Positions 1 to 5,268 of a stretch of DNA of 8,241 bases are shown here, in pieces; the first letter of the stretch is position 1; each line of letters begins with the position of its first letter. Under the pieces are notes generated by a model. The model was not told the origin of the DNA, did no database searches, and saw nothing but the letters and a program-made list of their open reading frames with translations. Source of the DNA: an uncultured Janibacter sp. GTDB lineage: Bacteria; Actinomycetota; Actinomycetes; Actinomycetales; Dermatophilaceae. A program made the position numbers and the translations under genes. Location: contig CAMICF010000130.1 in assembly GCA_946222495.1 (NCBI GenBank), positions 1-8,241 of the forward strand, given 5' to 3'.

Positions 1-2
1 CG

Positions 3-29
3 CGCCACGGACTCCAGGCAGCGGCGTGA
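3..29 (+). CDS. Possible C-terminal end of a plus-strand gene
   Basis: One plus-strand frame reads eight codons (Arg-His-Gly-Leu-Gln-Ala-Ala-Ala) from the window edge and stops at a TGA at 27-29. A hairpin follows about 30 bp later and the next gene is on the opposite strand, which would suit the end of a convergent gene. Eight codons cannot identify a product, and the frame may be open by chance. Confidence 0.25.
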   Translation, partial: RHGLQAAA

Positions 30-61
30 CCCATCCCCGGCCGCACATCCCCTCGCAACAA

Positions 62-98
62 ACGGAAGGACCGACCCTCAAAGGGTCGGTCCTTCCGT
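62..98. terminator. 17-bp perfect hairpin, probable terminator
   Basis: ACGGAAGGACCGACCCT (62-78) is exactly the reverse complement of 82-98, with a 3-nt loop (CAA). Read on the minus strand, the stem lies about 60 nt beyond the tRNA-Gly 3' end and is followed by TTTGTTG, a modest U-rich tail. It therefore most likely ends the tRNA transcript. Read on the plus strand it is followed by CATTCC, with no U tract, though it might still serve a convergent plus-strand gene. Confidence 0.75.
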
Positions 99-114
99 CA
101 TTCCGGTGCTACGT

Positions 115-152
115 CGAATTCGGGCAACACATTCGCCGAATTCGGGCAACAC
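115..152. repeat. Two direct copies of a 16-bp sequence beside the tRNA
   Basis: CGAATTCGGGCAACAC occurs at 115-130 and again, identically, at 137-152, a 22-bp period with a 6-bp spacer (ATTCGC). The pair lies immediately past the 3' end of tRNA-Gly on the minus strand, inside the presumed tRNA trailer and before the hairpin at 62-98. Each copy contains the palindrome CGAATTCG. It could be a processing or regulatory signal, a remnant of integration beside a tRNA, or a simple local duplication. The sequence does not decide between these. Confidence 0.7.
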
Positions 153-156
153 CCCG

Positions 157-230
157 TGGAGCCGGTGACGGGAATCGAACCCGCGTGTCCAGCTTGGGAA
201 GCTGGCGCTCTACCATTGAGCTACACCGGC
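157..230 (-). tRNA. tRNA-Gly (anticodon CCC)
   Basis: Read on the minus strand, this is a complete cloverleaf. The acceptor stem GCCGGTG pairs with CACCGGC, followed by discriminator T and an encoded CCA (157-159). The D arm contains GTAGCTCAATGGTAGAGC. The anticodon stem CCAGC/GCTGG encloses the loop TTCCCAA, which places CCC at positions 34-36, reading the glycine codon GGG. The T arm is GCGGGTTCGATTCCCGT. The body is 71 nt plus CCA. A two-copy 16-bp repeat and a strong hairpin lie downstream. Confidence 0.97.
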
Positions 231-248
231 GCGCGAGGCGCAGCGGCC

Positions 249-254
249 ATGCTA
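249..254 (-). promoter_or_regulatory. Possible -10 box for tRNA-Gly
   Basis: The minus strand reads TAGCAT, matching the TAnnnT core of an actinobacterial -10 element. A start about 7 nt downstream would give a leader of roughly 12 nt before the tRNA 5' end at 230. No convincing -35 hexamer is visible. No terminator separates the tRNA from the end of the upstream coding region at 295, so read-through from the operon is also possible. Confidence 0.3.
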
Positions 255-294
255 ACCCACGTCACGGCCTGCTCCTGCCCCGGGTGCCATCACC

Positions 295-1680
295 TCAGGC
301 GACGAGCGTCCCTCCCTCGAAGGTGCACTGCCACTGACCGTCGGACCGCTGCGTCGTGTCGCCCGTCGGGTAGCCGTAGCGACCGACGTGCCCGCCCTCC
401 GCGAGCCACGCATTGAGCACGGGACCGGTGACCCGGCGAGGCGTGCCGGACCCGAGCTGCCACATGTGCCCGCCGGCGAAGCGCATGCTCGCCCCGCGCG
501 CGGTGTTGTTGACGCCACGGGTCGGCAGGCTGAGGACCCCGTCCTCCGCCTCCGCGGCGCGCCAGGCCGAGACCCAGGGCTCGAGCACGGTCATCGCCGC
601 CACCCCGGTGCGCTGGGTGATGGCGCCGCCCTGGAAGTGCTGCACCCACCCGCCGTCCGTCGTGATCCGCGCGGACGTGGGGTAACCGAGCTTGCCCGAG
701 GCGCGCCCGTGCCACTCCCACTTGTTCCAGCACACCCCGTAGACCGGAAAGACGGTGCTCCGGGTCGGACCGGACACGGCCCCCTTCTGGAAGCGCTGGG
801 TCAGGCCGCCGCTCGAGGAGACGTACTCGTGCCCGTTCGGGTACCCAAGCGAGCCCTTCACCGAGCCGACGTCGACCATCGCATTGGTCACGGACGCCCG
901 GATCGAATAGGCGGTGTTGCTGCCGGAGCGCCGGTAGATGCGGCCCCCGGAGGAGTACCGGACGTAGGTCCCGACGGAGTCCCCGACCGCACGGATCGGC
1001 CCCATGGAGTGGCCGAGGTGGGACTTCTGCTCCCCCATGACGTAGTAGCGCGAGGCGATCGAGCCCCACTTCGGCAGCAGCGAGGTGGAGTGCTCGGAGG
1101 TCCGGTTGTCGACGAGCGAGGTCGTCGTGCAGTTTTCCCACTGGTAGGGCGGGGTACAGCTGACGACCCGGCAGTGGACGCCACCGCTGCAGGCGACGTC
1201 GGTGTTGCACTGGCCGTAGCGGAAGGCATTGCAGCAGATCCGTCGCTGGTCGCAGGTGGACTTCGAGCCGGTGCCGCAAGAGCAGCTCCAGCACGACTTG
1301 TCGCAGATGCCGTCGGAGCACCCGGTGGAGCAGCCGGTGCACCGGGCATTGCAGTCGACGATGTAGCGGTACCGCCCGCCGCACCACGAGGAGCCGGAGG
1401 CCTTCCACCAGCCGGCGGCGAAGCTGCCGGGCGGGCAGCTGTTCTCACCCTTCTGGATCGTCGCGCAGAAGACGGTCCACCCGGACGAGGCGGTGTTGCC
1501 GGGGCCGCAGACGGTGGAGTAGGCACTGACCGGACGCAGGGCGTAGGCCTTGGGGTTGGTGGCGAGCGCCGACCCGGCGACGGCCGACCCGACGAGCACG
1601 TCACGCCGCGAGACCGAAGGGAGTCGGCCCGCCAGGCGGTCCACGAGACGTGAGCTCCAAGAACTCTCCAAGGACGTCAT
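295..1680 (-). CDS. Tat-exported Cys-rich protein: methylamine dehydrogenase light-chain-like domain plus LGFP repeats
   Basis: The product is 461 aa. Residues 1-40 look like a Tat signal: SRRDVLV with R25-R26, then a hydrophobic stretch. Residues 58-184 hold 20 cysteines in a pattern resembling methylamine dehydrogenase (MADH) light chain. C82-Pro-Pro-Gly, then W92-Lys-Ala-Ser, then YIVDC110 match the CPPG / WVAS / AYRDC segment around the first TTQ tryptophan. The position just before C175, where the second TTQ tryptophan is expected, is Ser174 in my hand alignment. Residues about 225-461 hold LGFP-type repeats: LGYP near 278 and 331, degenerate LSLP near 383, YGYP near 435, with interleaved Phe-x-x-Gly-Gly segments. 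LGFP repeats are associated with cell-wall attachment. The start at 1680 has GGAGG 6 nt upstream and overlaps the preceding stop as ATGA. MauD- and MauE-like helpers lie upstream in the operon. No MADH heavy chain is present. A structural or electron-transfer surface protein is as likely as an amine oxidase. Confidence 0.85.
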   Translation of the reverse strand: MTSLESSWSSRLVDRLAGRLPSVSRRDVLVGSAVAGSALATNPKAYALRPVSAYSTVCGPGNTASSGWTVFCATIQKGENSCPPGSFAAGWWKASGSSWCGGRYRYIVDCNARCTGCSTGCSDGICDKSCWSCSCGTGSKSTCDQRRICCNAFRYGQCNTDVACSGGVHCRVVSCTPPYQWENCTTTSLVDNRTSEHSTSLLPKWGSIASRYYVMGEQKSHLGHSMGPIRAVGDSVGTYVRYSSGGRIYRRSGSNTAYSIRASVTNAMVDVGSVKGSLGYPNGHEYVSSSGGLTQRFQKGAVSGPTRSTVFPVYGVCWNKWEWHGRASGKLGYPTSARITTDGGWVQHFQGGAITQRTGVAAMTVLEPWVSAWRAAEAEDGVLSLPTRGVNNTARGASMRFAGGHMWQLGSGTPRRVTGPVLNAWLAEGGHVGRYGYPTGDTTQRSDGQWQCTFEGGTLVA

Positions 1681-2183
1681 CCGACACCTCCGACGCTGCC
1701 GCTGGGACCCACGCGGATGGATGAGACCACGCGGGCGATCGTGGGGACGATGGCCATCCGCCGGGAGTGCGCGCCGGTCACCGCGTAGAGACAGAATCCG
1801 TGCCCGTGCTCGGTGAAGAACCACTGACCGGCACTGCGGCCCGGGACGTACCGGGCGAGACGGTTGGACGCGAACTGCGAGGGCGCGATCGTCGGACGGC
1901 CCTGCTTCGCGAAGAGCCCGAACCCGGCGACCTCCGGCCCGTGGTCGATGAGCGCGACGAAGGCGTCGTCCGGGCCGAGCACGTCGATGAGCTCGCCGCC
2001 GAAGTCGGCGAGGCCGTCGGGCAGGCGCCGGGAGGCCGCGTGCAGGATCGGGCGGGTGACGTCCCCGGCCCCGTCGACGGGTGCCCCGGTCGAGGGGCTC
2101 CTCGCCCCCGAGGCCACCTGCGGACGGGTGCGGACACGGACGTGCCACCCCGGTGGTGCCTGCGCTGCCATCGTCACGCCCAT
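1677..2183 (-). CDS. Conserved-context protein of unknown function (168 aa)
   Basis: I do not recognise this family. The 168-aa product has no signal peptide or membrane segment and only one cysteine (C131), so it is probably cytoplasmic. A polar, Pro/Arg-rich N-terminus (1-45) precedes a compact domain (about 50-157) with the segments FGGELIDVLGPDDAFVALID and FFTEHGHGFCLYAV, which suggest an alpha/beta fold. Its stop overlaps the start of the exported Cys-rich protein (ATGA), so it is translationally coupled and likely works on or with that protein, for example as an export chaperone or a maturation factor; this is inference from position. The start is uncertain. ATG at 2183 lies 12 nt after GGGGAG. 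GTG at 2192 shares a base with the upstream TAG but sits only 3 nt from that ribosome binding site. ATG at 2171 is also possible. Confidence 0.75.
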   Translation of the reverse strand: MGVTMAAQAPPGWHVRVRTRPQVASGARSPSTGAPVDGAGDVTRPILHAASRRLPDGLADFGGELIDVLGPDDAFVALIDHGPEVAGFGLFAKQGRPTIAPSQFASNRLARYVPGRSAGQWFFTEHGHGFCLYAVTGAHSRRMAIVPTIARVVSSIRVGPSGSVGGVG

Positions 2184-2191
2184 GTGAACCA

Positions 2192-2791
2192 CTAGCTCCC
2201 CAGTGTCATGATGCCCGCCACCACGGCGGACACGATCAGGCTCGTGCGCACGAGAGTATCGGCTGGAGCCTCCCAGGTGTCGAGCACGGCGAAGACCTCG
2301 TGCAGCCGTTGCGGAGTGGTGACCTTGCGGACGAGCACGAGCGGAAGGGCCCGGACGAGACCGAAGACGCCGCCGATGAGCGCCCCGGCCCACCACCGGC
2401 CGGCGAGCAGCTCCATGGCGAAGACCGCGTAGGTCGTCGTGCTCGTGATGATCGTGACGAACCCCAGCCCCAGCTGCAGGCCGAACCCGAGACCCGTCAC
2501 CCAGTCCCGGTACCGCCCGATCCACTCCCGGTCGACCTGACGCCGCCACGAGGGCACGCCGTGGCCCCCGGACCGGACGTCGATGACGAGCCCGACGAGG
2601 AGCAGGAGGGCGATCGCCACCAGCACCGGAAGAGAGGCCCGCACCTCGTCCGGGACGAGGGACCCGAGCCCGCCGAGCACCCCGCCCACGAGCACGGCGG
2701 AGAGCACGGACCCGATGACATAGGCCACGGCCGTGCGGGAGAAGGAGGTACCACGACTCCGCTCACCGAGCGGAGAGATGCTCGAGAGCAT
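2192..2791 (-). CDS. CcdA/DsbD-like polytopic membrane protein, main segment after in-frame TGA
   Basis: This 199-aa stretch is hydrophobic, with predicted membrane segments near residues 21-46, 52-72, 99-125, 134-154 and 183-198. It opens with MLSSISPLGERSRG. From memory this resembles the region just after the redox SPC motif in actinobacterial CcdA/DsbD-type thiol transporters. It contains no cysteine at all. The same frame continues upstream through TGA (2801-2803) into a further 27 codons starting at 2884, which supply the missing first membrane helix and end Trp-Ser-Pro. If TGA is read, the protein is 230 aa with six helices. If not, translation could start at ATG 2791 with TTGAGG about 7 nt upstream, but that ATG lies inside a predicted stem. 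Its place between the MauD-like thioredoxin and the Cys-rich exported protein suggests it carries electrons across the membrane. The family assignment rests on topology and motif. Confidence 0.8.
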   Translation of the reverse strand: MLSSISPLGERSRGTSFSRTAVAYVIGSVLSAVLVGGVLGGLGSLVPDEVRASLPVLVAIALLLLVGLVIDVRSGGHGVPSWRRQVDREWIGRYRDWVTGLGFGLQLGLGFVTIITSTTTYAVFAMELLAGRWWAGALIGGVFGLVRALPLVLVRKVTTPQRLHEVFAVLDTWEAPADTLVRTSLIVSAVVAGIMTLGS

Positions 2792-2792
2792 C
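2757..2792 (-). promoter_or_regulatory. Two adjacent stem-loops downstream of the TGA (bacterial SECIS-like candidate)
   Basis: On the minus-strand RNA, GAUGCU-CUCG-AGCAUC (2792-2777) is a perfect 6-bp hairpin that buries the AUG at 2791. One nucleotide later CUCCGCUC-GGU-GAGCGGAG (2775-2757) forms a perfect 8-bp stem with loop GGU, whose first G lies 34 nt after the UGA. A stem-loop with G at the start of a small loop, within about 16-37 nt of UGA, is the bacterial SECIS pattern as I recall it. GC-rich coding DNA can form such stems by chance, so this is a candidate only. Confidence 0.45.
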
Positions 2793-2800
2793 GACTCGCC

Positions 2801-2803
2801 TCA
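2801..2803 (-). other. In-frame TGA, candidate selenocysteine (or lost cysteine) codon
   Basis: The TGA falls exactly where the CcdA/DsbD-type motif Ser-Pro-Cys-Gly would place its redox cysteine: the frame reads Trp-Ser-Pro-TGA-Gly-Glu-Ser-Met. TGC/TGT to TGA differs by one base, and selenocysteine commonly replaces redox cysteine in such motifs. Stem-loops follow at 2757-2792. Alternatives are a nonsense mutation, a base-calling error, or two separately translated proteins. Whether the genome carries selA, selB, selC and selD cannot be seen here. Confidence 0.5.
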
Positions 2804-2884
2804 AGGCGACCACGTCGCCTTGATCGCGGCGACCATCGCCAGCGGCACCCCGAGGACGAGCCCCAGGACGAGCGCGGTGCTCAT
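2801..2884 (-). CDS. 27-codon first segment of the CcdA-like protein (one membrane helix), ending at TGA
   Basis: The ATG at 2884 overlaps the stop of the MauD-like gene (ATGA), a typical coupled start that needs no ribosome binding site of its own. The 27 residues are one membrane helix (about 3-21) followed by Ile-Lys-Ala-Thr-Trp-Ser-Pro and then TGA. The next codons, in the same frame, are Gly-Glu-Ser-Met and lead directly into the 199-aa membrane protein. It is best read as the N-terminus of that protein. A free-standing 27-aa membrane peptide is the alternative. Confidence 0.7.
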   Translation of the reverse strand: MSTALVLGLVLGVPLAMVAAIKATWSP

Positions 2885-3666
2885 GGGTGGTCGTGGCCCG
2901 CGCGGGCCTCCCCCGACCGCGGCTCCGGCCGCAGGCTGGGGTGGTCCGGACCGATGCCCGCCGCGAGGAGCTCTGCGTCCACGGACACGGGGTTGTCGCG
3001 GTCGCCACGGTCGACGAACCCCTCGGCGTCGCCGCGGTGCTCGTCGTCCCCGATGGCCTGGGCCATGAGGTCGCTGACCTGCGGCCAGCTCGTCGCGGAG
3101 CCCTCGCCGACGATCCGTCCGTCGTCGACGTAGACGAAGTAGGGACTGCCCGGGATGTCGTAGTCGCCCCAGGCAGCGCTGGAGCGCACGACGTCGAGGC
3201 CCGGCGAGGCGAGCTTGCCGAGGGCCGAGGGGGACTCCTCGTCGTCCCCCTTCGTCACGACGAGGAGGCGGCCGCCGCCCGGGACGTCGACCGGCGAGCG
3301 GAACTCCTCCCAGAACCCGGCGCAGACCGTGCACCCGGTCGTGAGGAAGGCGAGGAGGGTGCGGCCACGGAGGTCGACGGTCCGGTCCTCGCCGGAGAGA
3401 CCGGCACCGACGACCGCCGGCGCGCTCGAGTCGTCGCCACGGGTCGGCGTGACGACACCGCGCTCGAGCTCCACGGGCACCGGGCCGACACCCGACTCGC
3501 CCGCCTTCTCCTCCTCGAGCTTGCGGTCGAGCTCGAGGCCGGCACCGAGGTCGTGCAGGGCCTTGAGGATGAGCGCATGGCTGCGCAGCAGGCCGAGCAC
3601 GAGCACGGCCATCAGCACGAGGACGACGAGCTCGGCGACGACGAGGACGGTGAGGAGTGCGGTCAC
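2881..3666 (-). CDS. MauD/TlpA-like membrane-anchored thioredoxin
   Basis: The product is 261 aa. An uncleaved N-terminal membrane helix (about 4-27) is followed by a charged linker and a thioredoxin fold placed outside the membrane. The active site is C112-Thr-Val-C115 in the context TTGCTVCAGFWEEF, and the cis-proline loop is G173-S174-P175-Tyr-Phe, followed by a VYVDDG strand. This architecture matches MauD, which is needed for disulfide formation in methylamine dehydrogenase light chain, and TlpA/ResA proteins generally. An unusual acidic tail of about 55 residues (205-261) follows the fold. The GTG start at 3666 comes one base after the stop of the MauE-like gene, with GGAAAGG about 6 nt upstream. 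The stop overlaps the next start as ATGA. The likely role is to oxidise or isomerise disulfides in the 20-cysteine exported protein of the same operon. Confidence 0.88.
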   Translation of the reverse strand: MTALLTVLVVAELVVLVLMAVLVLGLLRSHALILKALHDLGAGLELDRKLEEEKAGESGVGPVPVELERGVVTPTRGDDSSAPAVVGAGLSGEDRTVDLRGRTLLAFLTTGCTVCAGFWEEFRSPVDVPGGGRLLVVTKGDDEESPSALGKLASPGLDVVRSSAAWGDYDIPGSPYFVYVDDGRIVGEGSATSWPQVSDLMAQAIGDDEHRGDAEGFVDRGDRDNPVSVDAELLAAGIGPDHPSLRPEPRSGEARAGHDHP

Positions 3667-3667
3667 A

Positions 3668-4204
3668 TCAGGCCTTTCCGGTGGAACGGATGGCGGCGGG
3701 GGTCGTGGTCGGCAGGACGGCCATGACCTGCCAGGCGAGGAAGGCGACGAGACCTGCGAGGAGGGCCATGGCCGCGGCGGGCGCGGTCCCGACGGTCCAC
3801 CACGGCTCGGCGGGGGGCGCGATCGCCAGGCCGCCAGCGGCGAGGGCGAGCAGCCCCGTGACCAGCGCGTGCGACCGGGTGGGCGGCGTGTCCGCGCGTC
3901 CGAAGCACCCGCACGAGGCGATCACCCCGCCCCGCGACAGCGCGAGGAGCACGAAGGCCGTGAACCCGGCGTGGAGGAGGGCCACGGCGGCGAAGGCGGG
4001 CCGGCCGGGCAGGAGGATGGCGGCGGCGCCGGCGAGGACCTCGGCGAGAGCGAAGGCCCGGACGAGAAGGGGATGGACCCGCGGCCCCACGGAGCGGACC
4101 GCCCGGACGAGGTCGCCCGGGTCGAGGATCTTGGGCAGCCCGGCGACGACGAGCAGCCCTGCCGCGGCGAGCGCGGTGGGGCCCAGAACCAGCCAGCTGT
4201 CGAT
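3668..4204 (-). CDS. MauE-like (DoxX-related) membrane protein, probable ATC start
   Basis: The product is 178 aa if read from ATC at 4204, or 140 aa from GTG at 4090. It has four hydrophobic helices (about 4-22, 50-66, 70-90 and 110-160 in blocks) and the motif Ser-C98-Gly-C100-Phe-Gly, the paired cysteines typical of MauE, which supports light-chain disulfide formation with MauD. The GTG start would delete the first helix and its LVVAGLPKILDPGDLV segment, characteristic of MauE/DoxX proteins, so the longer form is preferred. In that frame there is no ATG, GTG or TTG between the stop codon upstream and residue 39. ATC at 4204 lies 6 nt after a perfect GGAGG and gives the N-terminus Met-Asp-Ser-Trp-Leu. 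It is the first gene of the operon. The next gene begins one base after its stop. Confidence 0.82.
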   Translation of the reverse strand: MDSWLVLGPTALAAAGLLVVAGLPKILDPGDLVRAVRSVGPRVHPLLVRAFALAEVLAGAAAILLPGRPAFAAVALLHAGFTAFVLLALSRGGVIASCGCFGRADTPPTRSHALVTGLLALAAGGLAIAPPAEPWWTVGTAPAAAMALLAGLVAFLAWQVMAVLPTTTPAAIRSTGKA

Positions 4205-4290
4205 GGTGTCCCTCCCCGGAAAGTCTCGCCGTTGACCACCTTCGGGGGCACGCTATCAACGACTCGGGAAGACCGTCGTACTGTTGTCCG
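4205..4290. promoter_or_regulatory. Divergent intergenic region between the mau-like operon and the hydrolase gene
   Basis: This 86-bp gap must hold both promoters. On the plus strand TACTGT (4279-4284) matches TAnnnT and is 6 nt before the hydrolase ATG at 4291, the spacing expected for a leaderless transcript. TTGACC (4232-4237), 16 nt before TATCAA, is a second possibility. On the minus strand the clearest element is the GGGGAGGG ribosome binding site (about 4210-4217) of the MauE-like gene; a weak -10 candidate TAGCGT lies near 4251-4256. No clear operator palindrome is visible. Confidence 0.4.
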
Positions 4291-5166
4291 ATGCCGAGCA
4301 GCACCTGGGACGACCGCGCCGAGGCTCCCATCGAGAGGGCCCCCTCCTTCAGCGAAGCGCCGCTGCCCGAGGCCGACGCGCGCCAGCGGACGATCCTGAC
4401 CTCGCCGGAGGACTCCCGGCTGGACCTGGACACCCTGCTCCTGCGCCGGGACCACCCCGATCTCGTCGTCGTCCTGCACGGGGCCCTCGTCCGTCGGGAC
4501 GTGACCCTCCCCCGCTTCGAATGGCTGCGGACGCTGCGCGAGCGCCCCGAAAACCTCCTCTTCGTCTCGGACCCCTCCCTCGCCTGGGACACGGCGGTCC
4601 CGCTCGCCTGGTACGTCGGCCCCGAGGAGCACGACGTCACCGCCCGCCTCGCCGACGAGGTGACCCGCCTGGCCGACCGCCTCGGCACGACGCGCACGGT
4701 CTTCACCGGGAGCAGCGGTGGCGGCTACTCCTCGCTCGCCCTGGCCGCGCACGTCCCCGGCTCGCTCGCGGTGAGCTTTTCCCCACAGACCCGGATCTCG
4801 CGCTACGAGCGCATGCCGGTGAAGTCCTTCCGCGTCCGCCTCTTCCCGAAGCACCAGGACATGGAGTCCGTCGAGGCGGCGCACCGGGATCGCGTCGACC
4901 TGACCCACCGGTGGGCCGCCGGTGACGGGCAGCCGGATGCCTTCGTCCGCATCGCCCACAACACCCAGGACCGGGGGCACATCGAGTCCCACCTGCGCCC
5001 CTTCCTCGAGTCCGCCGGCGTCGATCCCGACACCCATGAGGGGCACCCGCGGATCAGCGTGGCGATGGACGACTTCGGCGAGGGGCACACCCCGCCGCGG
5101 CCGAACCAGATGCGCGCCCACCTCGACGACGCGCTCGCCTGGCACGACTCCGTCCGCCGCGCCTGA
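4291..5166 (+). CDS. Alpha/beta hydrolase (esterase-type) of unknown substrate
   Basis: The product is 291 aa, with no signal peptide or membrane helix. A beta strand and oxyanion-type HGAL (63-66) precede the nucleophile elbow Thr-Gly-S141-S142-Gly-Gly-Gly, making S142 the likely catalytic serine. Plausible partners are D227 (NTQDRGH) and H266 (GEGHTPP) near the C-terminus, an order consistent with a Ser-Asp-His triad. The Gly-Ser-Ser-Gly-Gly-Gly-Tyr-Ser-Ser elbow with a following AVSFSPQT segment recalls hydrolases found near glycan-processing genes, but I cannot name a substrate. It is divergent from the mau-like operon and separated from fadE5 by 171 bp. The ATG at 4291 has no ribosome binding site but a -10-like TACTGT 6 nt upstream, so a leaderless mRNA is likely. 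Confidence 0.8.
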   Translation: MPSSTWDDRAEAPIERAPSFSEAPLPEADARQRTILTSPEDSRLDLDTLLLRRDHPDLVVVLHGALVRRDVTLPRFEWLRTLRERPENLLFVSDPSLAWDTAVPLAWYVGPEEHDVTARLADEVTRLADRLGTTRTVFTGSSGGGYSSLALAAHVPGSLAVSFSPQTRISRYERMPVKSFRVRLFPKHQDMESVEAAHRDRVDLTHRWAAGDGQPDAFVRIAHNTQDRGHIESHLRPFLESAGVDPDTHEGHPRISVAMDDFGEGHTPPRPNQMRAHLDDALAWHDSVRRA

Positions 5167-5174
5167 CCCGCCCG

Positions 5175-5197
5175 GGGCGGCGCAGCGGGGGCCGCCC
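5175..5197. terminator. GC-rich hairpin after the hydrolase gene
   Basis: GGGCGGC (5175-5181) and GCCGCCC (5191-5197) form a 7-bp stem with a 9-nt loop, 9 nt after the hydrolase stop codon. There is no U tract, so it is at best a weak terminator or an mRNA-end structure. Confidence 0.35.
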
Positions 5198-5268
5198 GTG
5201 TGGGTCAAGTCACCGCCCGCCTCGCTTGCCGCACCGCGCGTGCGCGGACGAAGATGGACCTGATGATC

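Noticed and set aside
115..152. Two 16-bp repeats as a start of a CRISPR array
   Set aside because: There are only two copies, the spacer is 6 bp, and no cas genes are present.
290..1408. 372-codon minus-strand open frame in another phase of the Cys-rich gene
   Set aside because: Arg/Leu/Pro-rich frame-shifted shadow with no recognisable domain. The overlapping frame has a Tat signal, LGFP repeats and a proper start.
388..1653. 421-codon plus-strand open frame across the Cys-rich gene
   Set aside because: It is the antisense shadow of the Tat/light-chain/LGFP protein: no domain, low-complexity Gly/Arg/Pro composition, no ribosome binding site.
295..1680. Annotating the Cys-rich protein as a functional methylamine dehydrogenase subunit (mauA)
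   Set aside because: The second TTQ tryptophan seems missing, extra cysteines and LGFP repeats are present, and no heavy chain or MauG lies nearby.
295..2148. Reading the 295-1680 frame upstream to 2148 as one 617-aa protein
   Set aside because: The upstream 156 residues overlap the unknown 168-aa gene out of frame. The Tat signal begins at the ATG at 1680, which has a strong ribosome binding site.
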